Source: Quinella sp. 2Q5 (GTDB lineage: Bacteria > Bacillota > Negativicutes > Selenomonadales > Selenomonadaceae). From it: a DNA stretch of 64,000 bases. Position 1 is the first letter of the stretch; each line of letters opens with the position of its first letter. Below are positions 47,805 to 56,016 of the stretch, one piece after another. The DNA lies in the NCBI GenBank assembly GCA_015206785.1, contig JADEZQ010000005.1:1-64000 (forward strand). Direction: 5' to 3'. The notes below the pieces were generated by a model. That model was not told the DNA's origin, made no database searches, and worked only from the letters and a program-made list of their open reading frames with translations. The position numbers and the translations under genes were made by a program.

Positions 47805-47821
47805 GGTCGCTATGTTAAGAT
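47793..47821 (+). promoter_or_regulatory. Promoter for the flavodoxin gene
   Basis: TTGACG, 17 bases, TAAGAT, overlapping the end of the cyclo-ligase gene and lying 40 bases before the flavodoxin ATG. Confidence 0.7.
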
Positions 47822-47861
47822 TAGCGTGCGTTAGAGTTTAAAATTTTTTGGAGGGATTCTG

Positions 47862-48290
47862 ATGAGCAAGATCGCGGTCGTGTTTTGGAGCGGCACCGGC
47901 AACACCGAGGAGATGGCAAACGCCGTATCGGAAGGCGCAAAGGCGGCGGGCGCAGACGTCGAGGTTTTCCAGGTGGACGACTTCAACGCAACTGACATGG
48001 CGGATTATAACGGCTTCTTGTTCGGTTGCCCCGCCATGGGCGACGAAGTTCTGGAGGAAGATTCCTTCGAGCCTTTCTTTGCCGAAGCCGAAGCCAAACT
48101 CAACGGCGTGCCCGTCGGTTTGTTCGGCAGCTACGGCTGGGGCGGCGGCGTCTGGATGGAAACTTGGAGCGAACGTACCAAAGAGGCCGGCGCAAAGTTC
48201 GTCGGCTCCGTCATTGCTGAAAACGCACCCGACGATACCGCACTGGAAGAATGCCGCAAGCTCGGCGAGGATTTGGCAAAGGCTGTGTAA
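47862..48290 (+). CDS. Flavodoxin
   Basis: Encodes 142 aa. It is a small FMN-binding electron carrier. The phosphate-binding loop WSGTGNTEEMA is at residues 9-19, and isoalloxazine-contacting loops are near FGCPAMGDE and GSYGWGGGVWM. The acidic composition is typical. GGAGGG precedes the ATG, and a terminator follows, so it is a single-gene unit. The redox partner is not evident from the neighbours. Confidence 0.95.
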   Translation: MSKIAVVFWSGTGNTEEMANAVSEGAKAAGADVEVFQVDDFNATDMADYNGFLFGCPAMGDEVLEEDSFEPFFAEAEAKLNGVPVGLFGSYGWGGGVWMETWSERTKEAGAKFVGSVIAENAPDDTALEECRKLGEDLAKAV

Positions 48291-48311
48291 ATTTTTTTCA
48301 GCGCACGAAAT

Positions 48312-48356
48312 AAAAAATCCCCGACGATCGTTTCGGTCGTTGGGGAAAATTTTTTT
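48312..48356 (+). terminator. Terminator after flavodoxin
   Basis: CCCCGACGA pairs with TCGTTGGGG over 9 bp, flanked by AAAAAAT and AAAATTTTTTT. Confidence 0.8.
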
Positions 48357-48408
48357 CGGCGTGATGACTGCGTCCGCGTCGTTGTGATCTATTTTGATGT
48401 TTTGTGAT

Positions 48409-48580
48409 CTACTTTCTTTCACCGAGGAAAGAAAGTAGCAAAGAAACTCGCCACTGCGCGTGGGGCGGATACCGCTCATTGCCGAAACGTCCGCGCTTAC
48501 CCGTAGCCGCTCGTGCCGCCTATGACGCCATCCTTGGCCGTCATACGGCGGCGGGCCGACATCACGTCGGCCTTAGGGCA
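48409..48580 (+). repeat. Dispersed structured repeat, copy C (divergent)
   Basis: Starts with the inverted repeat CTACTTTCTTTC/GAAAGAAAGTAG, then CAAAGAAA as in copies A and D. Later hairpins are TATGACG/CGTCATA and GGCCGAC/GTCGGCC, with loop words CATCC and ATCAC shared with other copies. The 3' TAAGGAGACGGG end is not preserved. The gap 48291-48561 contains only this and the terminator. Confidence 0.65.
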
Positions 48581-49080
48581 GAATATTCGCGGCTGAGCAT
48601 GCCGAAGACGACGAGGTTCTCCCACGCGCCGTCGGTCAACATGTATTCGCGCAACAGACCTTCGCGCACAAAGCCCGCGCGTTCGTACAGGTGCAGGGCG
48701 ATTTCGTTGTGCTCCATGCAATCGATCCACACGCGGTGAAATTTTTTGACGGCGAACGTCCAATCCAACAGCAGGTTCAGAGCCTCGCGACCATAGCCCA
48801 GACCCTTCCTGCCGATGACGACGTGCGTGAACTCCGCGCAAGGCGTGTCGAGCTCGCGCAACATGAAGTAGCCTGCGGCGGTGCCGGTGTCAATCTCTTC
48901 GATGATGATGTTCAGCTTGCGCGTGCCGTCCGCAATGATTTGGCGGTGATAGTCTTCGTCGAACGGCACGATGAATTTCAGATTCTCCGGCGCATATTGC
49001 AACGCCATGATGTAGCCGATGTCCGTCACGTTTGCCCGACGAAGCCTGAGCCGTCGCCCTTCGATTAGTGTCGCGTTCAT
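48562..49080 (-). CDS. GNAT family N-acetyltransferase (RimJ/RimL type)
   Basis: Encodes 172 aa. The fold is recognised by RRLRLRRANVTDIGYIM at the start, the acetyl-CoA loop VIGRKGLGYGREALNLLLDW (in two pieces: VIGRKGLGYG and REALNLLL), and the late NEIALHLYERAGFVREGLLRE segment. It probably acetylates a protein N-terminus or small molecule. AAGGAG precedes the ATG, and a good promoter lies 33 bases upstream. Its 3' end overlaps repeat copy C. Confidence 0.88.
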   Translation of the reverse strand: MNATLIEGRRLRLRRANVTDIGYIMALQYAPENLKFIVPFDEDYHRQIIADGTRKLNIIIEEIDTGTAAGYFMLRELDTPCAEFTHVVIGRKGLGYGREALNLLLDWTFAVKKFHRVWIDCMEHNEIALHLYERAGFVREGLLREYMLTDGAWENLVVFGMLSREYSALRPT

Positions 49081-49112
49081 GTGATCAACTCCTTCAATTT
49101 ATGCGGGCGGTT

Positions 49113-49141
49113 ATCATATATCGCCGCGAAATTTTTTTCAA
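49113..49141 (-). promoter_or_regulatory. Promoter for the GNAT gene
   Basis: On the minus strand TTGAAA, 17 bases, TATGAT, placed 33 bases before the ATG at 49080. Confidence 0.7.
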
Positions 49142-49156
49142 GCAGAGGTGTTTTGT

Positions 49157-50260
49157 TTGAACTATCTGAGCAATCTTGACTGGTCTGTGTTGGGCGGCAA
49201 GCTCATCATGCCCGCGTGCATCCTGATAATCGCGCTGTGCATCGGCGTCGCGCTCAATCAAATGCTGACGAAGAAGCTGGCGCGGCACGTCGAGTCGAGC
49301 GAATCGGAGATCATGGAAATTTTTTTCCGCGCGCTCAAAGGCGTGCCGATTTACCTGTCCATCGTGATAGGGTTGTATTGGTCGGTCACCACGTCGGACT
49401 TGCCGCCCGGTCTGGAAAAAATTTTCTCGTACGTGCTCTTCGCAATGATCGTCTTCTCGATAACGCGAGTCTGCGAACGGACGCTGTCAGGTTTCATTCG
49501 CATGAAGTTTTCCAACACGATAGACCTGAACCAATCCACGCTGCTCGATACGATTTTCCGCGCGGTTATTTACGCGTCGGGTGCGCTGATTGTGCTGGAC
49601 TACTTCAACATTTCAATCGCGCCGATTATGGCGGCAATGGGCTTCGGCAGCTTCGCGTTCGGCTTGGCAGTGAAAGAGCCGCTGGAAAATGTTGCCACGG
49701 GGCTGTTGCTCATGGTTTCAAAGCAAATCCGCGTCAACGACTACATCAGGCTTTCCACCGGCGACGAGGGCCGCGTCACTGATGTGAACTGGCGATTCAT
49801 CACGGTCACGCCGCCCAACGAAGGCAGCGTCGTGGTCATCCCGAACAAAGTCATCGCCAACGCCGTTTCGACAAACTTTTCGCAGCCGCGCGACGACATT
49901 ATCGTCGTCGTACCAATCGGCGTGGGTTACGAGAGCGACCTGGATTTGGTTGAGCGCGTGACGGTTGAAATTGCCCGCGAGTTGCAGATTAAAATCGACG
50001 GCTACGAGCCGGAGTTTGATTCGAACGGCGTCGACCGCAACAAGCTTGCGCCCGTGGTTCGCTATCAAAAGTTCAACGATTCGTCGATTGACTTCAACGC
50101 GGTCATGCACGTGCAGACGTTCACCAATCAATATCTGCTCAAACACGAGTTCATCAAGGCGATAACCAAGCGTTACCGCGAGGAGGGCATCAACATTCCG
50201 TTCCCGATTCGCACGCTGGATATCCCCGATGATAAAAAATCTGTAGACCTGAGGAAGTGA
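49157..50260 (+). CDS. MscS family mechanosensitive channel
   Basis: Encodes 367 aa. Four N-terminal membrane helices (about residues 15-190) end in the pore helix region with MAAMGFGSFAFGLAVKEPLENVATG, which is the MscS TM3 pattern. The cytoplasmic beta domain (VNDYIRLSTGDEGRVTDVNWR) and a C-terminal alpha/beta domain follow. It opens under osmotic downshock. I chose the TTG at 49157, 6 bases after GAGGTG. It is followed by the intron-split gene after 6 bases. Confidence 0.92.
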   Translation: MNYLSNLDWSVLGGKLIMPACILIIALCIGVALNQMLTKKLARHVESSESEIMEIFFRALKGVPIYLSIVIGLYWSVTTSDLPPGLEKIFSYVLFAMIVFSITRVCERTLSGFIRMKFSNTIDLNQSTLLDTIFRAVIYASGALIVLDYFNISIAPIMAAMGFGSFAFGLAVKEPLENVATGLLLMVSKQIRVNDYIRLSTGDEGRVTDVNWRFITVTPPNEGSVVVIPNKVIANAVSTNFSQPRDDIIVVVPIGVGYESDLDLVERVTVEIARELQIKIDGYEPEFDSNGVDRNKLAPVVRYQKFNDSSIDFNAVMHVQTFTNQYLLKHEFIKAITKRYREEGINIPFPIRTLDIPDDKKSVDLRK

Positions 50261-50266
50261 TAGCTT

Positions 50267-50482
50267 ATGATTGTTGACGGCGTGAAGGTAAATTTCTTCG
50301 GCATTGACGACGCCACGCGCGAGGAGGCCGCCAATTACGTCGACTATGTCCGTGCCCGCGTCGAGACCCCCGTCAAAGCCATCAACGTCAAACTCTGCGA
50401 CGACGGGCTTGTCGACGTGAGCTACCAAGCTCGCGGGGAAAAGTTTGAGCGTATCAGACGCATCACGGGTCAGCCCGACTAA
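50267..50482 (+). CDS. NrdD C-terminus-like small protein, exon 1 (gene split by a group I intron)
   Basis: Codons 1-68 (50267-50470) are exon 1, ending FERIRRITG. Without splicing, translation adds only QPD and stops at 50482. Joining to exon 2 at 51192 gives a 95-residue protein continuing YLVGTTDRWNDAKKSEEH and ending RVKHNIYA. The GYL...DRVKH pattern resembles the C-terminal tail of class III anaerobic ribonucleotide reductase (NrdD). I think it is a small stand-alone relative, but its function is unknown. GTGATAG precedes the ATG only weakly. It is probably cotranscribed with the MscS gene. Confidence 0.75.
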   Translation: MIVDGVKVNFFGIDDATREEAANYVDYVRARVETPVKAINVKLCDDGLVDVSYQARGEKFERIRRITGQPD

Positions 50483-51191
50483 GGTAGCCCGTCAAGTGAC
50501 ACTGTGGCAAAAATGCCGCTATATGCGCCGGACTTCGGCAGAAGTCACAAGTAAAAAAATAACGCATATGGTTCGGGGGAGGTCATCATCATGACCAATC
50601 GCGAGTTTCGCAAGATACCGTCACTGAAATTTTTGTATGAAGTCAGCGAGGACGGGCGAATTTTCCGCAACGTCAAGTCGAAGAAGCAAAACAAAATTAT
50701 CGTCGACTATCACCATTCGCCCGCAGGATATTGTTTCACTTTCATTTGCCGCGACCATAAAGTTCAGCGCATACCGATTGCCCGCGTCGTCGCCGAGTGT
50801 TGGTTGGGCGCAAAGCCCGACGGTTACGAGATTGACCACATCGACCGCAACAGCCGGAACAACCACTACAGCAATTTGCGCTACGTGACCAAAAGCGAGC
50901 AAATGAAAAATCGCGACCACAGCGGCATCAGCAAAATCGGTTCTGCCAATTTGGAAGCCGCACGTCGTCTTAGAATGAAGCCGCTAACTTTGCTCAAGGA
51001 CGGCGTTCAGCGAGTGTTTGAATCGCAGACTGCCGCCGCTCGTTGGTTAGCTGACTTGTCCGCAAACTCTGTGGAACATATCCGCGCCAAATTCAAAAAA
51101 CACCGTGCCCACGTGTACGGTTACGACGTTATCTATCGAAATGTAGAGACTGCATGTGTCCGCCCCACGGGGCAAGGAACAGTCCATTAAG
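50471..51191 (+). mobile_element. Group I self-splicing intron (721 bases) with internal homing endonuclease
   Basis: Exon 1 ends in U (ACGGGU, 50465-50470) and the intron ends in G (51191), as group I introns require. P1: ACGGGU pairs with the internal guide GCCCGU at 50487-50492, with the required U-G pair at the splice site. P10: exon 2 UAUCUU (51192-51197) pairs with AAGGUA at 50481-50486, just 5' of the guide. P7: GACUG (51148-51152) pairs with CAGUC (51180-51184). P8: GCCC/GGGC (51162-51173). A possible P3 pairs AUAUG (50521-50525) with CAUGU (51153-51157). P4-P6 were not resolved by eye. Removal restores one reading frame in phase 0. Confidence 0.88.
50591..51190 (+). CDS. NUMOD4/HNH homing endonuclease inside the intron
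   Basis: Encodes 199 aa. The N-terminal part is NUMOD4-like (KFLYEVSEDGRIF). The HNH nuclease motif is EIDHIDRNSRNNHYSNLRYVT (quoted in pieces: EIDHIDRN, NNHYSNLR), about residues 79-100. A C-terminal NUMOD1-like DNA-binding helix-turn-helix region (ESQTAAARWLADLSANSV) follows. Such enzymes cut intronless alleles so the intron is copied in. GGGGAGG lies 8 bases before the ATG. Its last 14 codons overlap the intron's P7-P3-P8 core, and its stop lies one base before the 3' splice site, as in compact mobile introns. Confidence 0.9.
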   Translation: MTNREFRKIPSLKFLYEVSEDGRIFRNVKSKKQNKIIVDYHHSPAGYCFTFICRDHKVQRIPIARVVAECWLGAKPDGYEIDHIDRNSRNNHYSNLRYVTKSEQMKNRDHSGISKIGSANLEAARRLRMKPLTLLKDGVQRVFESQTAAARWLADLSANSVEHIRAKFKKHRAHVYGYDVIYRNVETACVRPTGQGTVH

Positions 51192-51275
51192 TATCTTGTC
51201 GGCACAACAGACCGCTGGAACGACGCCAAGAAATCCGAAGAGCACGACCGCGTTAAGCACAACATCTACGCCTAG
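51192..51275 (+). CDS. NrdD C-terminus-like small protein, exon 2
   Basis: Twenty-seven codons (YLVGTTDRWNDA then KKSEEHDRVKHNIYA) plus a TAG stop. It has no start codon or ribosome-binding site of its own and is in phase 0 with exon 1 once the intron is removed. The GYL motif formed at the joint and the closing RVKH are the NrdD-like part. Confidence 0.8.
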   Translation, partial: YLVGTTDRWNDAKKSEEHDRVKHNIYA

Positions 51276-51304
51276 AAAATTTTTCTGCACAAAAGCTCAA
51301 TAGC

Positions 51305-51313
51305 TGTTATAAT
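51305..51313 (+). promoter_or_regulatory. Extended -10 promoter for the hybrid kinase
   Basis: TGTTATAAT is a perfect extended -10 element. The -35 position (CTGCAC, 17 bases upstream) is poor, as is allowed with an extended -10. It lies 62 bases before the ATG at 51375. Confidence 0.65.
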
Positions 51314-51374
51314 GGGCGGCGGGATTCGCAACGACTCCCGACCGCCAAATTTTTTTGATAGCGAGGAAATTTCT

Positions 51375-54194
51375 ATGACCGGTTCAATGCCGAGTGATAC
51401 GACGAAGTTTGACGGGCTGACTGTCTTTCTGCGGATGATTGAGCAGATGGAAGGCGCAGCCCTGCTCATACGCCAGAACGACGACGGCAGGTTTGAGGTT
51501 GTCCGCGTGAACGAAGGCTTTGCCAAGCTGGTAGCGTGCTCCGTTGAGGACGCGCTGAATTTTTTCGGCGAAGGCGGCGTCATTGCCTTCACCCACCCCG
51601 ACGACCGTCTTGCCGTTAAACGAATGCTGCGCCGCCGAATGTCCGAGGAGGGTACGCGCGAGCTGACTATCCGCCAGATGACCGCAACGGGCGAAATGAT
51701 CTGGTGCAACGTCACCTGCACGTTCATTGACGACTTCGGCGAACATTTTGTTTACTGCACCTTCTTCGACGTGACGAGCCTGAAGACTTATGCCCAACGC
51801 TTGCAGACGACTTACATGTCCATCGGCGACAATTTTTACCGAGCCAACGAGCGCACGCTGTCGATGTTCCGCGCCAACCTGACCCGCAACAAAGTCGAAG
51901 ACATCCAAGGGCGCGATATGTTCGGCACGGATTCGGTTATCCGCCCGTATTCCGAGCTCATCAACCTGCGCGCGGCGAACTATCCCATCGACGAGGAGCG
52001 CGCGAAGTTTCTTGCCACCTTCAGCGCACAGAACATCAAGGAACGTTTTCGTCGCGGAGACACGCAGCTTTCCATCTATCTGTTCTCCAGGCGCAAGGAC
52101 GGTCATTATTGCTACGTGAACTATCGGGCGGTCTTCACGCGGCACCCGATAACCAACGAGATCATCATCTTCGTCGCCGAACAGGAAGCCGGCAAGGAAC
52201 GCGTGGAAGGTGCTTTGCTCGATAAAATTTTGGCGCGGCAGTTCGACATGGTTGCCTACCTCGCCAACGAAAGATACAGCGTGGTCGTCGGGGACGCGTC
52301 TCTCATCGGCAAAGGCTCAATCTTTCCGCTGACCCGCGAAGGTTTCTACGACGAATATCTTCGCAACCAAGTGTTCCCCGTGCTCGAAGGAGACGACGCC
52401 GCCAAAAAAAATTACGCCGACGCCCTCAAGCTCGACACCGTACGCGACAGGTTGAAGACCGCCGAGCCTTACGTCGTCAATATCGCTTGCAACATCGGCG
52501 GAGAAATTTTTTACAAGCGGCTGGACTTCTACGTCATCGATCCACGCGCGGACTTCTTCATCGTCCTAAAGAGCGACACCACTGCCATTCAGCGCAAACA
52601 GATTGAGCAGAACAATCGTCTGCGGGCTGCACTTGACCAGGCACGCCAAGCCAACGTCGCGAAGACTTCGTTCCTGTCGCGCATGAGCCACGAGATTCGC
52701 ACGCCCATGAACGCCATCATCGGGCTGGATAACATCGCCCTGCACGACAAAGACCTTTCGCCCGCCACGCGTGACCATCTGGAAAAAATCGGCACCAGCG
52801 CACGTTACCTGCTGAGCATCATCAACGACATTCTGGACATGAGCCGAATCGAAAGCGGGCGCATGAGCTTCCGCAACGAAGAATTTTCGTTCACGTCGTT
52901 CGTCTATCAAATCAACACGCTAATCGGCGACCAGTGCCGCGAAAAAGGTCTGGACTACGACTGCGAGCTCAAGGGCGACATCGGCAAATACTACATCGGC
53001 GACGACACCAAGCTTGAGCAGATTCTCGTCAACATCCTCGGCAACGCCGTCAAGTTCACCGACGCGGGCGGCAAGATCACGCTGATTGTCGAATGCACCG
53101 CGCAGTTCGACGGGCAATCAAATTTCCGCTTCACCATCAAAGACACGGGCATCGGCATCAACAAAGACTACCTGCCGAAAATTTTTGAGCCCTTCAGCCA
53201 AGAGGACGACACCACCACTTCCAAATACGGCGGGTCGGGGCTGGGTTTGGCAATCACCAAAAACATCGTGCAGATGATGAACGGTTCCATCAGCGTCGAC
53301 AGCGCAAAGGGCGTCGGCACAATCTTCGTCGTAAACATTCCGCTCAAGGACTCGGCACGCGGCGAAGGCGACGACGTTCACGAGATGCGCCCGCAAGATT
53401 TTTCCGTGCTGATAATCGACGACGAGGAGCTTGCCCGCGAACACGCCAAATCCGTGCTCGAAGAGGTCGGCATTTCCGCAGACACCTGCGCGGGCGGCAA
53501 GGAGGCAGTCGAACTCGTCAAGCTGCGCCACGCTCGCCGCGAGGATTACAATCTGATTCTGGTCGATTGGCTCATGCCCGACAAGGACGGCATTCAAGTC
53601 ACCCGCGAGATCCGTCAAGTTCTCGGCGACGAAACCGCAGTAATCGTGCTGACCGCCTACGATTGGTTCGAAGTTCAGGACGAGGCAATCCAAGCGGGCG
53701 TCGATGCATTCATGGCAAAGCCCTTGGCACCGACGAACGCGCTGTACGAATTCCGCCAGGCATTCAGCCGCAAACGACAGATTCAGCCCGAACGCAAGGA
53801 AGTCGAGTTGGAAGGGCGCAGGATTCTCGTCGCGGAGGATATGCCCGTCAACGCCGAGATTATGATGATGATTCTGGAGATGCGCGGCATGATTTCTGAC
53901 CACGCCGAGAACGGAAAGATCGCCGTGGAAAAATTCGCCGCGTCCAAGTCGGGCTATTATGACGCCGTGTTGATGGATATCCGCATGCCCGTGATGGACG
54001 GGCTTGAAGCAACCGCCGCGATTCGCGCGCTCAATCACCCCGACGCCAAGACCGTGCCGATTATCGCGATGACAGCCAACGCCTTCGACGAGGACGTTCA
54101 ACGCTCACTCAAGGCGGGAATGAACGCGCACCTGACTAAGCCCGCCGACCCCGAACAGCTTTACAAGACGTTGCAGGAATTGATTCACGATTGA
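51375..54194 (+). CDS. Hybrid sensor histidine kinase with two receiver domains
   Basis: Encodes 939 aa with no clear membrane helix, so it is probably cytoplasmic. PAS-like sensor regions occupy about residues 10-410. The HisKA motif is SRMSHEIRTPMNAI, the ATP-binding motifs are LVNILGNAVKFTD, KDTGIGIN and GGSGLGLAITK, and two receiver domains follow with phosphoacceptor Asp in LVDWLMPDKDG and LMDIRMPVMDG. There is no HPt or output domain, so it must signal through a separate phosphotransfer partner. GAGGAAATTTCT precedes the ATG. The partial gene at 63356 is a close paralog in its receiver region. Confidence 0.92.
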   Translation: MTGSMPSDTTKFDGLTVFLRMIEQMEGAALLIRQNDDGRFEVVRVNEGFAKLVACSVEDALNFFGEGGVIAFTHPDDRLAVKRMLRRRMSEEGTRELTIRQMTATGEMIWCNVTCTFIDDFGEHFVYCTFFDVTSLKTYAQRLQTTYMSIGDNFYRANERTLSMFRANLTRNKVEDIQGRDMFGTDSVIRPYSELINLRAANYPIDEERAKFLATFSAQNIKERFRRGDTQLSIYLFSRRKDGHYCYVNYRAVFTRHPITNEIIIFVAEQEAGKERVEGALLDKILARQFDMVAYLANERYSVVVGDASLIGKGSIFPLTREGFYDEYLRNQVFPVLEGDDAAKKNYADALKLDTVRDRLKTAEPYVVNIACNIGGEIFYKRLDFYVIDPRADFFIVLKSDTTAIQRKQIEQNNRLRAALDQARQANVAKTSFLSRMSHEIRTPMNAIIGLDNIALHDKDLSPATRDHLEKIGTSARYLLSIINDILDMSRIESGRMSFRNEEFSFTSFVYQINTLIGDQCREKGLDYDCELKGDIGKYYIGDDTKLEQILVNILGNAVKFTDAGGKITLIVECTAQFDGQSNFRFTIKDTGIGINKDYLPKIFEPFSQEDDTTTSKYGGSGLGLAITKNIVQMMNGSISVDSAKGVGTIFVVNIPLKDSARGEGDDVHEMRPQDFSVLIIDDEELAREHAKSVLEEVGISADTCAGGKEAVELVKLRHARREDYNLILVDWLMPDKDGIQVTREIRQVLGDETAVIVLTAYDWFEVQDEAIQAGVDAFMAKPLAPTNALYEFRQAFSRKRQIQPERKEVELEGRRILVAEDMPVNAEIMMMILEMRGMISDHAENGKIAVEKFAASKSGYYDAVLMDIRMPVMDGLEATAAIRALNHPDAKTVPIIAMTANAFDEDVQRSLKAGMNAHLTKPADPEQLYKTLQELIHD

Positions 54195-54262
54195 GGCACT
54201 GCGTTACGTGAAGGCGTTGCGTCTCTGCTGACGGTGTTGCTCACTGCGTTTGCGTTTAGGAT

Positions 54263-54394
54263 CTACTTTCTTTTGCTGGTCCAAAAGAAAGTAGCAAAGA
54301 AAAGGACCTTTGACCGCCTGAGAACGCATCACGCGTTCAACGGCGGCGGCCGCACATCCTTGTGCGGCCGGGTTGCCGGCTAGGGAGACGGGTG
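54263..54394 (+). repeat. Dispersed structured repeat, copy D (upstream of cupin gene)
   Basis: Inverted repeat CTACTTTCTTTTG/CAAAAGAAAGTAG, then a hairpin closed by CCGCC/GGCGG with inner GAACG/CGTTC, then GGCCGCAC/GTGCGGCC, then GTTGCCGGCTAGGGAGACGG. It has the same order as copy A with different but paired stem bases. It is preceded at 54239-54256 by the 18-base word shared with the array at 36001. Confidence 0.8.
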
Positions 54395-54425
54395 CGAAAT
54401 TTTTTCTGGAAGGGAGATTTTTATC

Positions 54426-54845
54426 ATGGCAGACATTCAGAATCCGAGCGTGTTCGACGCGGGCAAGCCGTTGCCCGAACAGTTCAGCCGCTATTTCATC
54501 GGGCAGGCGTATTTGAATCCGCTGACCAAGACGGGCGGTCCCATAGCCAACGTCACCTTCTCGCCGGGCTGCCGCAACAATTGGCACGTGCACCACAAGG
54601 GCGGGCAAATCCTGCTGGTGACGGGCGGGCGCGGCTGGTATCAGGAATGGGGCAAGGCTCCGCAGTCGCTCAAGCCGGGCGACGTCGTCAACATCGCGCC
54701 CGAAGTCAAACATTGGCACGGGGCGGCGTCTGACAGCTGGTTTTCTCATCTGGCGGTTGAGATTCCCGCCGAAGGCTCTTCCAACGAATGGCTCGAACCC
54801 GTCGACGACGAACAGTATGCCAAGCTTGAGGAGGCGTCTAAGTGA
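54426..54845 (+). CDS. Cupin domain protein
   Basis: Encodes 139 aa. The two cupin motifs are NWHVHHKGGQILLVTGG (metal-binding histidines) and PEVKHWHGAASD. The family resembles small cupins found with carboxymuconolactone decarboxylase-like enzymes; substrate unknown. GAAGGGAG precedes the ATG. Its stop overlaps the GTG start of the next gene by 4 bases. Confidence 0.88.
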   Translation: MADIQNPSVFDAGKPLPEQFSRYFIGQAYLNPLTKTGGPIANVTFSPGCRNNWHVHHKGGQILLVTGGRGWYQEWGKAPQSLKPGDVVNIAPEVKHWHGAASDSWFSHLAVEIPAEGSSNEWLEPVDDEQYAKLEEASK

Positions 54846-55999
54846 GTTCGGAATTCGTCAAGATGATCGCCGACCTGAACGAGCGCAGGCTTTTGCGGAC
54901 GATGCAGTCATTGGTTGCGAGCAAAACATCCTGCGCAATTTTTTTCGCGCCCAATGTCCCCGACAACGCGCGGCGAATCGCAGACTTCCTGCGCAACGGC
55001 GGCATCAATCTAAACTGTGTCGTGGTGCTGACCGAGGCTGACAAAAAATTTTTCCAACCAGCCGCCGACGAACGCCTCATCTCCGTGGAAGAGTTCCCTG
55101 CCCTGCCCGACAAGCCGCAAGTCGTCTTCATCGTGCAGAGTTTTTTTGCGGAAATGTTCATGGATTATTTTGCCCGTTTCGGCACGAAGATGATCACTAG
55201 CACGAACGTGACCGTCGCGGAAAATACCTACGACAACTTCATGCGCCATTTGCCCGAACTTTACGACGTGCACGAGATGCTTGACGACGAGTCCAAAAAA
55301 GTTTTCCGCGCGGCGATATTGTCTAAGGTGACGTGGGTGCTCAATAACTTTCGCTTCGCTGCTGAGCCGCAATATTTTCTCAACGGCTTCCTGCCCACCG
55401 AGGGCGACATTGCAATTGACGGCGGAGCCTACGAAGGAGCGACCGCCGCGGATTTCGTTCGGCAGGGCGCAGAAGTTTTCGCCTTCGAAATGGACGCGAC
55501 GAACTTCCAAAAATGTTTGCCCATCGCAGAACGCTTCGGCTTCACTGTGGAAAATCTCGGCTTGAGCAACCAAATCGGCACGGCGCGTTATTCGGGCGGC
55601 GGAGTGGGCAGTCACAAGCTTGCAAACAACGCTGGGTTAGGGGTTATTGGTCACTTCATTGACTTGGACACTTACGTTGCGCAGAAAAATCTTCCGCGCG
55701 TCGATTACATCAAGCTCGACGTGGAAGGCGCGGAGTTGGACGTTTTGCACGGCGCGGCAAAGACTATTGCCCGCTGGAAGCCGAAGATGGCGATAAGTGC
55801 TTACCACAAGACCGAAGATTTGTGGACGCTCGCAACCTACATAAAATCCCTGCGCGACGATTACGAATTCAAATTCCGCCACTATCGCATCGATTGCACG
55901 AACTACCTGTTCACTGACGAGGAACGCGCCGTCTGCAGAATTTTTGAGCTCGGCTATCTTTGCCCAAGCGAATGCGAAATGGTTTTGTATTGTCGTTGA
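54842..55999 (+). CDS. FkbM family methyltransferase
   Basis: Encodes 385 aa. The C-terminal half (about 175-385) is an FkbM-type S-adenosylmethionine methyltransferase: the SAM loop AIDGGAYEGATAADF, the acidic VFAFEMDATNFQK, and the late IKLDVEGAELDVLHGA motif. The N-terminal 170 residues form an extra domain I do not recognise. Such enzymes methylate sugars or small molecules, often of surface glycans. GTG start, coupled to the cupin gene. Confidence 0.86.
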   Translation: MSSEFVKMIADLNERRLLRTMQSLVASKTSCAIFFAPNVPDNARRIADFLRNGGINLNCVVVLTEADKKFFQPAADERLISVEEFPALPDKPQVVFIVQSFFAEMFMDYFARFGTKMITSTNVTVAENTYDNFMRHLPELYDVHEMLDDESKKVFRAAILSKVTWVLNNFRFAAEPQYFLNGFLPTEGDIAIDGGAYEGATAADFVRQGAEVFAFEMDATNFQKCLPIAERFGFTVENLGLSNQIGTARYSGGGVGSHKLANNAGLGVIGHFIDLDTYVAQKNLPRVDYIKLDVEGAELDVLHGAAKTIARWKPKMAISAYHKTEDLWTLATYIKSLRDDYEFKFRHYRIDCTNYLFTDEERAVCRIFELGYLCPSECEMVLYCR

Positions 56000-56016
56000 T
56001 ACGAGGAGGGAAATTT

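Noticed and set aside
48404..48739. A 111-codon plus-strand open frame across repeat copy C and the GNAT gene.
   Set aside because: It is antisense to a clear acetyltransferase and has no ribosome-binding site or family similarity.
50591..51190. The HNH endonuclease as a lone phage remnant.
   Set aside because: It lies wholly inside a sequence whose removal restores a gene, with matching group I splice signals; no phage structural genes are nearby.
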